From NCBI GenBank assembly GCA_002102225.1, contig LQPB01000021.1, forward strand, positions 1 through 64,000: DNA of 64,000 nt, written 5' to 3'. Numbering within the stretch: position 1 is the first letter of the stretch; the number at the start of each line of letters is the position of its first letter. This document shows, one piece after another, positions 38,489 to 47,123 of the stretch. A program made the position numbers and the translations under genes. The notes beneath the pieces are model-generated. The model was not told where the DNA came from. It ran no database searches and was given only the letters and a program-made list of their open reading frames with translations. The stretch is from Mycobacterium interjectum (GTDB lineage Bacteria; Actinomycetota; Actinomycetes; Mycobacteriales; Mycobacteriaceae).

Positions 38489-38550
38489 CGCCGAGCGTGC
38501 ACTCAGGGCGGGAAATCGGCCATTTCTTCGCCCTGAGTGCACGTTCGGCG
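38489..38550. terminator. Bidirectional hairpin between canA and the thioesterase gene
   Basis: A 22-bp inverted repeat (CGCCGAGCGTGCACTCAGGGCG at 38489-38510 against 38529-38550, one mismatch) has an 18-base loop. It lies between two convergent genes, 11 bp after the canA stop and 7 bp before the thioesterase stop. The arms resemble short mycobacterial intergenic inverted repeats, so this may be a dispersed element used as a terminator. Confidence 0.7.
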
Positions 38551-38557
38551 CCCCCAA

Positions 38558-38977
38558 TCAGCCCACCTTGTACGTCGCCAGGGCCTTGGCGACCAGCGTG
38601 CCGTCGGCGTCGACGATCTCGGCCTCGCAGTTGACCAGCGACCGCCCCCGCCGCAGCACCCGTCCGATCCCGATGACGTCGGTGGCGCGCGCCGGCGCCA
38701 GGAAATCCAGCGCCATCGACACCGTCACCCCGCGCAGCTGCGGGGGCGCGTCCGCGCCGCACCACGCCGCCGCCATGACGGTCACGTCGGCCAGCGTCGC
38801 GATGGCGCCGCCGTGCACCATGTCGCCGACGGTGACATTGGAGGGATCCCAGGGCAGCCGCAGTCGCACCTCGTCGTCGCCGAGCTGATCGGCGACGATG
38901 CCCAGCTTCGCGACGAACGGCGATTGGGGGAGGAATTGCGCAATAACTTCGCGGCCGCTCTGCGTTCCAGTTCTCAT
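38558..38977 (-). CDS. Hotdog-fold thioesterase (PaaI-like)
   Basis: The protein has 139 residues with a PaaI-type hotdog domain. The active-site loop is TVGDMVHGGAIATLADVTVMAAAW (His-Gly-Gly plus Asp) and the core strand is VSMALDFLAPARATD. It should hydrolyse acyl-CoA or aryl-CoA thioesters. The ATG at 38977 is used; GTG at 38995 is an alternative. I recall no thioesterase gene between Rv1284 and Rv1285 in M. tuberculosis, so this is an extra gene here. It is divergent from cysD with a 188-bp spacer. Confidence 0.85.
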   Translation of the reverse strand: MRTGTQSGREVIAQFLPQSPFVAKLGIVADQLGDDEVRLRLPWDPSNVTVGDMVHGGAIATLADVTVMAAAWCGADAPPQLRGVTVSMALDFLAPARATDVIGIGRVLRRGRSLVNCEAEIVDADGTLVAKALATYKVG

Positions 38978-39107
38978 GCGCCCATGCTTTCGCACCGGCC
39001 GGTCACCGCGAAAGGGTCACCGGCCGTCGTGGCGCGATGCGTCGGGCGCTTGTCACGCGCGCCAAAGCATTGACACCGGCAAAGCCGGCTGGTTCCATAG
39101 ATGGCAA

Positions 39108-39125
39108 TGACCATAAAGATGGTCA
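39108..39125. promoter_or_regulatory. Palindromic operator candidate upstream of cysD
   Basis: TGACCAT-AAAG-ATGGTCA is a perfect 7-bp inverted repeat, 40 bp before the cysD start. A GCCGGC-AAA-GCCGGC hairpin lies 20 bp further upstream. The spacer is unusually AT-rich for this genome. It is a good site for a dimeric repressor of sulfate assimilation; the Rrf2-family gene downstream of cysNC is the nearest candidate. Confidence 0.5.
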
Positions 39126-39165
39126 ATCCGATCAGCTTTATCAGGAATAAACGACGAGGTAGCCG

Positions 39166-40095
39166 ATGACCAGCGCTGTGAACGCGGCCCCCGCCGCCGG
39201 CCAGTACGAGTTGAGCCACCTGCGCTCGCTCGAGGCCGAGGCGATCCACATCATCCGGGAGGTGGCCGCCGAGTTCGAGCGGCCGGTGCTGTTGTTCTCC
39301 GGCGGCAAGGACTCCATCGTCATGCTGCACCTGGCGCTCAAGGCGTTCCGCCCCGGGCGGCTGCCGTTTCCGGTGATGCACGTCGACACCGGCCACAACT
39401 TCGACGAGGTGATCGCCGCCCGCGACGAACTGGTCGCCGAGTCCGGGGTGCGCCTGGTGGTGGCGTCGGTGCAGGAGGACATCGACGCGGGACGCGTCGT
39501 CGAGACCATCCCGTCGCGCAACCCGATCCAGACCGTGACGCTGCTGCGCGCCATCCGGGAGAACAAGTTCGACGCCGCGTTCGGCGGCGCGCGCCGCGAC
39601 GAGGAAAAGGCGCGGGCCAAGGAGCGGGTGTTCAGCTTCCGCGACGAGTTCGGGCAGTGGGACCCCAAGGCCCAACGCCCCGAGCTGTGGAACCTCTACA
39701 ACGGGCGGCACCACAAGGGCGAGCACATCCGCGTCTTCCCGCTGTCCAACTGGACCGAGTTCGACATCTGGTCCTACATCGGCGCCGAGAAGGTCAAGCT
39801 GCCGTCGATCTATTTCGCGCACCGGCGCAAGGTGTTCAGCCGCGACGGCATGCTGCTGGCGGTGCACCGGCACATGCAGCCGCGTGCCGACGAGCCGGTG
39901 TTCGAGGCGATGGTGCGGTTCCGCACCGTCGGCGACGTCACCTGCACCGGATGCGTGGAGTCGGAGGCCTCCACCGTGTCGGAGGTGATCGCCGAGACGG
40001 CGGTGTCCCGACTGACCGAGCGCGGCGCGACCCGGGCCGACGACCGCATCTCGGAGGCCGGGATGGAAGACCGGAAACGACAGGGCTACTTCTGA
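39166..40095 (+). CDS. cysD: Sulfate adenylyltransferase subunit 2
   Basis: The protein has 309 residues. The PP-loop ATP-pyrophosphatase motif is LLFSGGKDSIVMLHLALKAF (about 43-62). Further CysD hallmarks are HVDTGHNFDEVI, GGARRDEEKARAKERVFS and WTEFDIWSYI. With CysN it makes adenosine 5'-phosphosulfate from ATP and sulfate, the first step of sulfur assimilation. It is the first gene of cysD-cysNC, and its stop shares a base with the next start codon (TGATG). Position and sequence match Rv1285. Confidence 0.96.
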   Translation: MTSAVNAAPAAGQYELSHLRSLEAEAIHIIREVAAEFERPVLLFSGGKDSIVMLHLALKAFRPGRLPFPVMHVDTGHNFDEVIAARDELVAESGVRLVVASVQEDIDAGRVVETIPSRNPIQTVTLLRAIRENKFDAAFGGARRDEEKARAKERVFSFRDEFGQWDPKAQRPELWNLYNGRHHKGEHIRVFPLSNWTEFDIWSYIGAEKVKLPSIYFAHRRKVFSRDGMLLAVHRHMQPRADEPVFEAMVRFRTVGDVTCTGCVESEASTVSEVIAETAVSRLTERGATRADDRISEAGMEDRKRQGYF

Positions 40096-41936
40096 TGACA
40101 ACGTTATTGAGGCTGGCGACCGCGGGCTCCGTCGACGACGGCAAGTCCACCCTGATCGGGCGACTGCTGTACGACTCCAAGGCCGTCATGGAAGACCAAT
40201 GGGCGTCGGTGGAGCGCACCTCCAAGGAGCGCGGCCACGACTACACCGACCTGGCGCTGGTCACCGACGGCCTGCGGGCCGAGCGGGAGCAGGGCATCAC
40301 CATCGACGTCGCCTACCGCTATTTCGCCACTCCCAAGCGGAAATTCATCATCGCCGACACCCCCGGCCACATCCAGTACACCCGCAACATGGTGACCGGC
40401 GCGTCGACCGCTCAGCTGGTGATCGTGCTCGTCGACGCCCGCCACGGCCTGCTCGAGCAGTCCCGCCGGCACGCGTTCCTGGCGTCCCTGCTGGGGATCC
40501 AGCACATCGTGCTCGCCGTCAACAAGATGGACCTGATCGATTGGGACAAAGAGAGATTCGAGTGGATCCGCGACGAGTTCCACGCCTTCGCGGCGCGGCT
40601 CGACGTCCAGGACGTGGCCACCATCCCGATCTCGGCGCTCAACGGCGACAACGTGGTGACCAAGTCGGACAACGCGCCCTGGTATGAGGGGCCGGCGCTG
40701 CTGTCGCACCTCGAAGAGGTCTACATCGCCGGTGACCGCAACCTGGTCGACGTGCGGTTCCCGGTGCAATACGTCATCCGGCCCCACACCCACGAGCATC
40801 AGGACCACCGCAGTTATGCCGGCACCGTGGCCAGCGGGGTGATGCGCCCCGGCGACGAGGTGGTCGTGCTGCCGATTGGCAAGACCACCCGGATCACCGC
40901 GATCGAGGGCACATGCGGCCCTGTGGAAGAAGCGTTTCCGCCGATGGCCGTCTCGATCAGCCTCGCCGACGAGATCGACATCTCGCGCGGCGACATGATC
41001 GCCCGCACCCACAACCAGCCCAGGGTCACCCAGGACTTCGACGCGACGGTGTGTTGGATGGCCGACGCTGCGGCGCTGGAGCCCGGCCGCGACTACCTGA
41101 TCAAGCACACCACCCGAACGACGCGCGCGCGGGTCACCGCGCTGGAGTACCGCCTCGACGTCAACACCCTGCACCGCGACAAAGCCGCAACGGCGTTGCA
41201 GCTCAACGAGCTTGGCCGCATTTCGCTGCGCACCCAGGTTCCCCTGCTGCTCGACGAGTACACCCGCAACTCCAGCACCGGCTCGTTCATCCTGATCGAC
41301 CCGAACACCAACGGCACGGTGGCGGCGGGCATGGTGTTGCGGGACGTCTCGACGCAGGCGTCGAGCCCGAACACGGTGCGGCACAAGTCGCTCGTCGGTG
41401 CCGGATCCCGCCCGCGGGGCAGGACGATCTGGTTCACCGGCCTGTCGGGCTCGGGCAAATCGAGTGTGGCCATGGAGGTCGAACGTAAGCTGCTCGAAAG
41501 CGGTTTTCCCGCTTACGTTCTCGACGGCGACAACCTGCGCCACGGCCTAAACGCCGACCTGGGCTTCTCCATGGCCGACCGGGCGGAGAACCTGCGCCGG
41601 CTGGCGCACGTGGCCGCGTTGCTGGCCGACTCGGGCCAGACCGTGCTGGTGCCGGCGATCAGCCCGCTGGCCGAGCACCGCGAACTGGCCCGCAGGGTCC
41701 ACGCCACCAGCGGGCTGGAGTTTTTCGAAGTCTTCTGCGACACCCCGCTCGACGACTGCGAGAAGCGTGATCCCAAGGGGCTATACGCCAAAGCGCGCGC
41801 CGGCGAGATCGCGAACTTCACCGGCATCGACAGCCCGTATCAGCAGCCGGAGAACCCGGACCTGCGGCTCACGCCGGATCGCGGCATCGACGAGCAGGCG
41901 CAGCTGGTGATCGACCTGCTGGAGTTGCGCCCCTAA
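40095..41936 (+). CDS. cysNC: Bifunctional sulfate adenylyltransferase GTPase subunit / APS kinase
   Basis: The protein has 613 residues. The N-terminal CysN part is a translation-factor-like GTPase, with P-loop GSVDDGKST at 11-19, DTPGH, NKMD and beta-barrel domains to about 430. The C-terminal CysC part (about 440-613) is an APS kinase with P-loop [25 protein letters not shown] and FVEVFCD-like [14 protein letters not shown]. It regulates ATP sulfurylase by GTP hydrolysis and then phosphorylates APS to PAPS. The fusion is as in M. tuberculosis Rv1286. The start overlaps the cysD stop by one base. Confidence 0.96.
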   Translation: MTTLLRLATAGSVDDGKSTLIGRLLYDSKAVMEDQWASVERTSKERGHDYTDLALVTDGLRAEREQGITIDVAYRYFATPKRKFIIADTPGHIQYTRNMVTGASTAQLVIVLVDARHGLLEQSRRHAFLASLLGIQHIVLAVNKMDLIDWDKERFEWIRDEFHAFAARLDVQDVATIPISALNGDNVVTKSDNAPWYEGPALLSHLEEVYIAGDRNLVDVRFPVQYVIRPHTHEHQDHRSYAGTVASGVMRPGDEVVVLPIGKTTRITAIEGTCGPVEEAFPPMAVSISLADEIDISRGDMIARTHNQPRVTQDFDATVCWMADAAALEPGRDYLIKHTTRTTRARVTALEYRLDVNTLHRDKAATALQLNELGRISLRTQVPLLLDEYTRNSSTGSFILIDPNTNGTVAAGMVLRDVSTQASSPNTVRHKSLVGAGSRPRGRTIWFTGLSGSGKSSVAMEVERKLLESGFPAYVLDGDNLRHGLNADLGFSMADRAENLRRLAHVAALLADSGQTVLVPAISPLAEHRELARRVHATSGLEFFEVFCDTPLDDCEKRDPKGLYAKARAGEIANFTGIDSPYQQPENPDLRLTPDRGIDEQAQLVIDLLELRP

Positions 41937-41968
41937 GGACCCTCGGCGCCGAGTGGCACAATCCTCAC

Positions 41969-42454
41969 ATGCGGATGTCGGCCAAGGCGGAGTACGCGGT
42001 GCGGGCGATGGTCCAGCTCGCGACGGTCGACACCGGCACCCTGGTGACGACCGACGAGCTGGCCCAGGCCCAGGGCATCCCGCCGCAATTCCTCGTCGAC
42101 ATCCTCACCAACCTGCGCACCGACCGCCTGGTGCGAAGCCATCGCGGCCGCGAGGGCGGCTACGAACTGGCCCGGCCCCCAAGCGAGATCAGCATCGCCG
42201 ACGTGCTGCGCTGCATCGACGGCCCGCTGGCCAGCGTCCGCGACATCGGGCTGGGTGACCTGCCCTATTCCGGGCCCACCGCGCCGCTGGCCGACGTGTG
42301 GCGCGCGCTGCGGGCCAGCATGCGCTCGGTTCTGGAGGAAACGACCCTGGCCCACGTCGCGGCCGGCGCCCTGCCCAAGCACGTCGCACAGATGGCCGAC
42401 GACTATCGCAGCCAGGAACACCGGCGGCACGGGTCACCGCGCAGCGGCGACTAG
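41969..42454 (+). CDS. Rrf2-family transcriptional regulator (Rv1287-like)
   Basis: The protein has 161 residues. The N-terminal winged helix has the Rrf2 motif [18 protein letters not shown] and the recognition segment [24 protein letters not shown]. Only one cysteine (LRCIDGPLA) occurs where IscR and NsrR have three, so an Fe-S cluster is unlikely; this is the CymR/YwgB type. It lies 32 bp downstream of cysNC. A -10-like CACAAT ends six bases before the ATG, which suggests its own leaderless promoter. A role in controlling the cys operon is inference from position, supported by CymR being a cysteine-metabolism Rrf2 protein. Confidence 0.9.
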   Translation: MRMSAKAEYAVRAMVQLATVDTGTLVTTDELAQAQGIPPQFLVDILTNLRTDRLVRSHRGREGGYELARPPSEISIADVLRCIDGPLASVRDIGLGDLPYSGPTAPLADVWRALRASMRSVLEETTLAHVAAGALPKHVAQMADDYRSQEHRRHGSPRSGD

Positions 42455-42840
42455 CCGTCCGAGCCGTAGGGCCGGGTCAGGATCTCCATGGCGTGGCCGG
42501 AGGGATCCAGGAAGTAGACGCCGCGCCCGCCGTGGTTGTGGTTGATCTCGCCGGGCCGTTGTTGGCGAGGGTCCGCCCAGTGCTGCAAGCCACGCGCGGT
42601 GATCCTGCCGTAGATGGCGTCGAAGTCGTCGTCGGAAACCAGGAACGCGTAGTGCTGGCGCCGGATCTCCTCGCCCGGCGGCGCATCGGCGTAGTCGAGG
42701 TTGACGCCATGCTCGAGCGTGACGGCCATGAAGTGGCCGAACGGTTGCGGGCTGGGCAGGCCGAACAGCTCGGCGAGGAATTCCGCGGACTCCCGTTTGT
42801 CGCGCGCGGCGACGATGGTGTGGTTGAAACTGATCGCCAT
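42451..42840 (-). CDS. VOC (glyoxalase/dioxygenase fold) family protein
   Basis: The protein has 129 residues. Metal-ligand positions of the vicinal-oxygen-chelate fold are visible: His in SFNHTIVAA, His in QHYAFLV and Glu in HAMEILTRP, with [12 protein letters not shown] as the family signature. It probably acts on a small molecule (glyoxalase, dioxygenase or resistance type), and the substrate is unknown. It converges with the Rrf2 gene with a 4-bp tail overlap. It is the first gene of the accessory block absent from this place in M. tuberculosis. Confidence 0.85.
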   Translation of the reverse strand: MAISFNHTIVAARDKRESAEFLAELFGLPSPQPFGHFMAVTLEHGVNLDYADAPPGEEIRRQHYAFLVSDDDFDAIYGRITARGLQHWADPRQQRPGEINHNHGGRGVYFLDPSGHAMEILTRPYGSDG

Positions 42841-42935
42841 AGTTCCCTTCTACCCCTCCGGCGGGCGTGCGCGTCGGTACGGCGACACGCCGACCACACC
42901 GGCATTCTGGGCACGCTCGCGCGCAAGGCCGGGCG

Positions 42936-43358
42936 CTACTTCGGCGCCGTGAGCTCCAGCGCGATGTTGTCCGGGTCGCGGAACTCCAGGATGTAGGACG
43001 GCCCAATGTCTTTGACGGGCTCGTGGTCCACCCCGACTTCGTCGAGATGGGCGGCCGCGGCGTCCAATTCGGTCTTGCTGCCGACGCGGAACGCGATGTG
43101 GTCGAGGCCGACGCGATCCTCGTCGAAGCGGTCCGTCGCGACGGGCCGCAGTCCGAGCAGCGTGCCTCCGAGGTCGTAGATGACGCCGCCGAACAGGAAG
43201 CCGTACTGGCTGCGGGTGGCTTCGTCGGCGTTCTCCGGGACCTCCAGCAACACCGGCCAGCCGAAGACGCTCTCGTAGAACTGCCGGGACCGCTCGATAT
43301 CGGTCACGGTCAGCCGGACGTGCGCGATCGAGGTGCTGGTGAAAACCATCCAGTCCAT
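42936..43358 (-). CDS. VOC family protein (glyoxalase I-like)
   Basis: The protein has 140 residues from ATG at 43358 (MDWMVFTSTSIAHVRLTVTD); ATG at 43349 is also possible. Metal-ligand candidates are His in IAHVRLTV, His in GLDHIAFRV and Glu in NIALELTAP. The ending FRDPDNIALEL is a strong VOC signature. It is not closely similar to the VOC gene on its left. It is divergent from an LLM oxidoreductase gene, with start codons only 18 bp apart, so the two genes must share promoter sequence. Confidence 0.87.
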   Translation of the reverse strand: MDWMVFTSTSIAHVRLTVTDIERSRQFYESVFGWPVLLEVPENADEATRSQYGFLFGGVIYDLGGTLLGLRPVATDRFDEDRVGLDHIAFRVGSKTELDAAAAHLDEVGVDHEPVKDIGPSYILEFRDPDNIALELTAPK

Positions 43359-43376
43359 GCTGCCAGAATCGCGTCT

Positions 43377-44267
43377 GTGCAGATAGCGATGACCATGCCG
43401 GTAATGGAGCCGGATCTGGATGCGGTGGTGCTGGAAAACTGGGCCCGCGCCGTCGACGACGGCCCGTTTTCGTCGCTGTGCTGGGGCGAGCGGATCGCGT
43501 TCGGCAACCCGGACCACCTGACGCTGCTCGGTGCGCTGGCGGCGTGGACGCACCGGGTGCGGCTGCTGACGACCGTGATCGTGCCGCAGCTGCACGATCC
43601 CGTGATGCTGGCGAAGGCCCTGGCCACCGGGGACATGTTGAGCGGCGGGCGGCTGACGGTCGGCATCGGCGTGGGCGGCAGGCTCGAGGACTACCACGCC
43701 GTGGGCGCCGACCCGGCGACGCAGACGATCCGCGGCATGGCCGACCGGGTGGGCGTGATGAGAAGGGTGTGGGCGGGCGAGAAGCTCACCGAGTCGGTGC
43801 TGCCCGTGGGCCCGCCCCCGGTCCAGGCCGGTGGTCCGCCGCTGTTCGTGGGCAGCATCGGGCCCAAGACCATCCGCAGCGCGGCGGCCTGGGCCGACGG
43901 GCTGGCGGGCACCACGCTGGACCTCGACGTCGCCAAGCAGAACGAGCTGTTCGACGTCGCGCGCGACGCGTGGGCGCAGGCCGGCCGGCCCCAACCGCAC
44001 CTGGTGACGTCGTTCTGGTTCGCGTTCGGCCCGCCGGAGGAGTCCCGCGCCCAAGTGCATCGCCACCTGCGCCGCTACATGAACTGGATACCGGCCGAGT
44101 ACGTCGACGCGATGGCCCCCATGACCGGCTGGGCCGGCAGCGAGGACGAGCTGCTGGCGGTGCTGCGCAAGTTCGAGGGCATCGGCACCGACGAGGTCCA
44201 GCTCATCCCGACGAGCTCGGACATCGACCAATTGCGCCGCGCGGCCGACGTGGCGGCCCAGCTCTAA
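43377..44267 (+). CDS. LLM-class F420-dependent oxidoreductase
   Basis: The protein has 296 residues, starting with GTG (VQIAMTMPVMEPDL). It has a luciferase-like TIM barrel with typical segments WGERIAFGNPDHLTLLGALAAWT, MLAKALATGDMLSGGRLTVGIGVGG and PPLFVGSIGPKTIRSAA. Such enzymes in mycobacteria use F420 rather than FMN, but the cofactor is inferred. Substrate unknown. The gene converges with the K+ channel gene, whose stop is 4 bp away. Confidence 0.88.
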   Translation: MQIAMTMPVMEPDLDAVVLENWARAVDDGPFSSLCWGERIAFGNPDHLTLLGALAAWTHRVRLLTTVIVPQLHDPVMLAKALATGDMLSGGRLTVGIGVGGRLEDYHAVGADPATQTIRGMADRVGVMRRVWAGEKLTESVLPVGPPPVQAGGPPLFVGSIGPKTIRSAAAWADGLAGTTLDLDVAKQNELFDVARDAWAQAGRPQPHLVTSFWFAFGPPEESRAQVHRHLRRYMNWIPAEYVDAMAPMTGWAGSEDELLAVLRKFEGIGTDEVQLIPTSSDIDQLRRAADVAAQL

Positions 44268-44271
44268 GCAG

Positions 44272-45987
44272 CTAGGCCGGGCGGCGCTCGCCGCCGATCT
44301 CGGGCTGCTGGGGCGGCTGCCCCTTGCGCAGCGTCGCCAGCAGCTCGCGGTACGGGCCGACGAGGTAGACCGTGTCGCCGGCGCACAGCCGCGCGTCGCG
44401 CCGCGGGTGCAGCTGGACCGGCGCGTCCTCCCGGGTGATCGCGATGACCCGGGTGTGGGTCGACAGCTCGAACATCCGCAGCCCGTCCAGTTCGCTGCGG
44501 GCACCCACGTGCATGCCGCCGACCATGAACGAGCGCTGCCCGACCCAGAACGTCCCGAGCACCTGCAGCCCCATGGCGGCGCCGATGAACCACGGCGCGG
44601 CCAACTCGACGGTGGAGCGAACGTGTTCGAAGCCGAATCGCTGCGCCACCGCGACGCCCAGCTCACGGTCGAATATGCGCAGCACGATCGGCACGTCGGG
44701 CCGGATGACTTCCGGCATCACCCGGGGGCCCAGCATCTCGCGCAGCACGATGCCGATCTCGATGTTGACCATGTCGTCCTGGGTCAGCACCGCGACCGCG
44801 CGGGCGTGTTCGACCCGCGCCGACTCCAGGGTCTGCGGCAGGGTCGCGTCGCCGAAGACCACGGGCACCTCGAGGTCGGCCGCGGTCGACAGGAAGCGGT
44901 TGTTCTCGTCGCGTTCGATGACCGCCACGTCGTATCCGGCCGCCACCAGATCCGCGACCACGCGGCTGCCGAACGACCCCAGCCCGACGACGATGATGTG
45001 GTTGCGCAGGTGGCGCGCCTGCCGGCGGCCGGCCGAGTAGGCGAAGCGACGCGACAACAGCAGGTCGGCGATGAACGCGACCAGCAGCGCGGTGGTCATC
45101 ACCCCGGCGAACATCAGCGTGATGCTGAACAGCCGCAACCAGGTCGGTTGGTGCAGGAAGCTGAAGTCGCCGTAGCCGACGGTCGCGATCGTCTCGGTGC
45201 TGAAGTACAGGGCATCGACCCACGTCATCCCGGGATGGGGCTGGTAGGTGAACCGCAACACGATCGTCGACCCGATCAGCAAGCTCAGCGCGGCGGCCAG
45301 CGCGCGGAAAAACATCGGGTTGACGTCGTTGCGCAGGGTCCGCACCGCGTCGAACGCGCGCCGCAGCTGGGGCGGGCGGGTGCGCACGCGGGTCGGCCGG
45401 GGGATCTTGATGCCCAGGCCGGCCAGCTCGTCCGGGGTGCCGATCATCGCGGTCCAGTCGCCGGCGTGCACCGGCAGGTCGCGGCCCGGGCAGGCCGCCA
45501 CCTCGCCCGGGTTGGGGGAGTTGGGGCCGTGAATTACCGCCACCGGCGCCAGGTCGCCGTAGATCTCGCGCAGGGTGCCGTCCCGGGGCGCCTCGGCGTC
45601 GGACACGACGAAGGTGATGCCGGCCGCCTCGAACGGGTGCGTGCTGTGGGCCAGGCACGCCTCGACGACCGACGGCGCCGCGAGCTCGGCGACGTCCAGG
45701 ATGGCCCCGGGGCCGTTGTCGTCGGCCACCGCTTCGCGGAGCACGTCGTTGCCCAGCCGCGCGACCACTCGCACCCTGGGATTGGCTTTCCTTGCCAGCA
45801 AGGCGATTTCGAGGTTTACCGCATCGTCGTCCCCGGCGCACACGACGGCGACCGCGCGATCGGCCTCGACGTGGGCAAGCTCGGCGGGGCTGTTGAGCTT
45901 GACGACGCTGACGCCGGCGTTGTTCAGCTCGTCGATGATCGTCGTGGCCAGCGCGTCGTCACCGCTGACGATGATGTGCCGTCGCAT
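44272..45987 (-). CDS. Potassium channel with RCK modules on both sides of the pore
   Basis: The protein has 571 residues. An N-terminal RCK/TrkA-N-like domain (about 1-200) has a loosened nucleotide motif (VSGDDALA). A two-span pore follows (about 228-310), with selectivity filter TVGYGD at 269-274 between spans LAAALSLLIGSTIVL and LMFAGVMTTALLVAFI. A canonical RCK domain (about 328-460, HIIVVGLGSFGSRVV) and a C-terminal RCK_C region complete it. The pore and filter mark it as a K+-selective channel gated by ligands such as nucleotides or Ca2+. The order RCK-pore-RCK is unusual, since most prokaryotic K+ channels carry RCK only after the pore. Confidence 0.92.
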   Translation of the reverse strand: MRRHIIVSGDDALATTIIDELNNAGVSVVKLNSPAELAHVEADRAVAVVCAGDDDAVNLEIALLARKANPRVRVVARLGNDVLREAVADDNGPGAILDVAELAAPSVVEACLAHSTHPFEAAGITFVVSDAEAPRDGTLREIYGDLAPVAVIHGPNSPNPGEVAACPGRDLPVHAGDWTAMIGTPDELAGLGIKIPRPTRVRTRPPQLRRAFDAVRTLRNDVNPMFFRALAAALSLLIGSTIVLRFTYQPHPGMTWVDALYFSTETIATVGYGDFSFLHQPTWLRLFSITLMFAGVMTTALLVAFIADLLLSRRFAYSAGRRQARHLRNHIIVVGLGSFGSRVVADLVAAGYDVAVIERDENNRFLSTAADLEVPVVFGDATLPQTLESARVEHARAVAVLTQDDMVNIEIGIVLREMLGPRVMPEVIRPDVPIVLRIFDRELGVAVAQRFGFEHVRSTVELAAPWFIGAAMGLQVLGTFWVGQRSFMVGGMHVGARSELDGLRMFELSTHTRVIAITREDAPVQLHPRRDARLCAGDTVYLVGPYRELLATLRKGQPPQQPEIGGERRPA

Positions 45988-46147
45988 GCTAGAGCGGTGG
46001 TGCGCCGTCGTGAGGGGTCATCGATGCATTATCGCCGCCGACGCGGCAAGACACGAGTTCACGCGGCGGTTTGCTACCTGGTCGAAACGCCGGATCGGCC
46101 CACCGGCGACGGACGCAGCGGGGCTGAACCGTTGTCCCGCAACGAAA

Positions 46148-46519
46148 TCAGAGGACCTTGACGTCGGACGGGGACCAGAACGCCCGCATCGACAAGATCT
46201 TGGCGTCCTCGTCGAACGTCATGTGCGAGATGGGCGAGATGCGGCTGCGGCTGTCGCCCGTGATGAGCGTGAGGTGCCACAAATACGCTGCCTCGCTGCC
46301 GCCGACCTTCAGCTCCGCGAGTTCGGTCTCTTTCTCGAGATCTTGGAAACCCGCGTAGAACCCGCGGATGTCGTCGTGTCCGCGCAGCACGTCGGATCCG
46401 ATCGGATCCTCGATGGTCGCGTCGGCGGCGTAGAGGGTCAGGATCTCGTCGGTTTTGCCGGCGGCGACGAGCTCGAGGTAGCGATTGACGGTCTGCGCGA
46501 TGGCTTCCTGGGAGGGCAT
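46148..46519 (-). CDS. NTF2-like/SnoaL-fold protein (ketosteroid isomerase-like)
   Basis: The protein has 123 residues from ATG at 46519 (MPSQEAIAQTVNRYLELVAAG). The cone-shaped NTF2 fold is suggested by YAADATIEDPIGSDVLRG and by the end HMTFDEDAKILSMRAFW. The DATIEDPIG segment resembles mycobacterial steroid delta-isomerase-like proteins, where Asp and Tyr act in catalysis. Enzymatic activity is not certain. It is divergent from the NUDIX gene (38-bp spacer). Confidence 0.8.
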   Translation of the reverse strand: MPSQEAIAQTVNRYLELVAAGKTDEILTLYAADATIEDPIGSDVLRGHDDIRGFYAGFQDLEKETELAELKVGGSEAAYLWHLTLITGDSRSRISPISHMTFDEDAKILSMRAFWSPSDVKVL

Positions 46520-46556
46520 GGCTTGGAAACATACTCCTCGCCGCGATACTGGCGGT

Positions 46557-47093
46557 GTGCCTTTCATCGAATGCGTCGCGTCCCGCGAGGTCTACCGGAA
46601 CCGCTGGCTGGTGATCCGCGAGGACGACATCCGCCGTCCCGATGGCAGTCTCGGCATCTACGCCGTGGTGGACAAGCCGACGTACGCGCTGGTGATGCCC
46701 TACGACGGCAACCGCTTCCGGCTGGTGGAGCAGTTCCGGTATCCGCTCGGCGCGCGGCGCTGGGAGTTCCCGCAGGGCAGCGCCCCGGACCTCGTCGACG
46801 CCGAGCCGTCCCGGTTGGCCGAGCGCGAGCTGCGCGAGGAGACCGGGCTGCGCGCGACGTCGTTCGAGGCGCTCGGCCAGCTCGACGTCGCCGCCGGGAT
46901 GAGCAGCCAGCGCGGCTGGGTGTTCCTGGCCACCGGGATCGTCGAGGGCGAGTCGGATCGCGAGCACGAGGAGCAGGACATGCGCAGCGAGTGGTTCTCG
47001 CGCGACGACGTCGAGCAGATGATGCGCACCGGGGTGATCGCGGACGCGCAATCGGTCGCCGCCTACGGCCTGTTCCTGCTGCGCGAGCGATGA
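46557..47093 (+). CDS. NUDIX hydrolase (ADP-ribose pyrophosphatase-like)
   Basis: The protein has 178 residues from GTG at 46557 (VPFIECVASREVYRN). The NUDIX box core is SRLAERELREETGLRA, with the upstream Gly/Glu spacing slightly altered (GSAPDLVDAEPS). WEFPQGSAPDLVDAEPSR plus EEQDMRSEWFS resembles ADP-ribose/sugar-nucleotide pyrophosphatases. It should hydrolyse a nucleoside diphosphate-linked compound in the cytoplasm. The longer frame from 46485 overlaps the divergent NTF2-like gene and is rejected. Confidence 0.88.
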   Translation: MPFIECVASREVYRNRWLVIREDDIRRPDGSLGIYAVVDKPTYALVMPYDGNRFRLVEQFRYPLGARRWEFPQGSAPDLVDAEPSRLAERELREETGLRATSFEALGQLDVAAGMSSQRGWVFLATGIVEGESDREHEEQDMRSEWFSRDDVEQMMRTGVIADAQSVAAYGLFLLRER

Positions 47094-47123
47094 CTTCCGG
47101 GCCGGCCGCCGGTCGGTACCGGC

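Noticed and set aside
38489..38550. Miniature transposable element
   Set aside because: No flanking target duplication is visible; position between convergent stops fits a terminator better.
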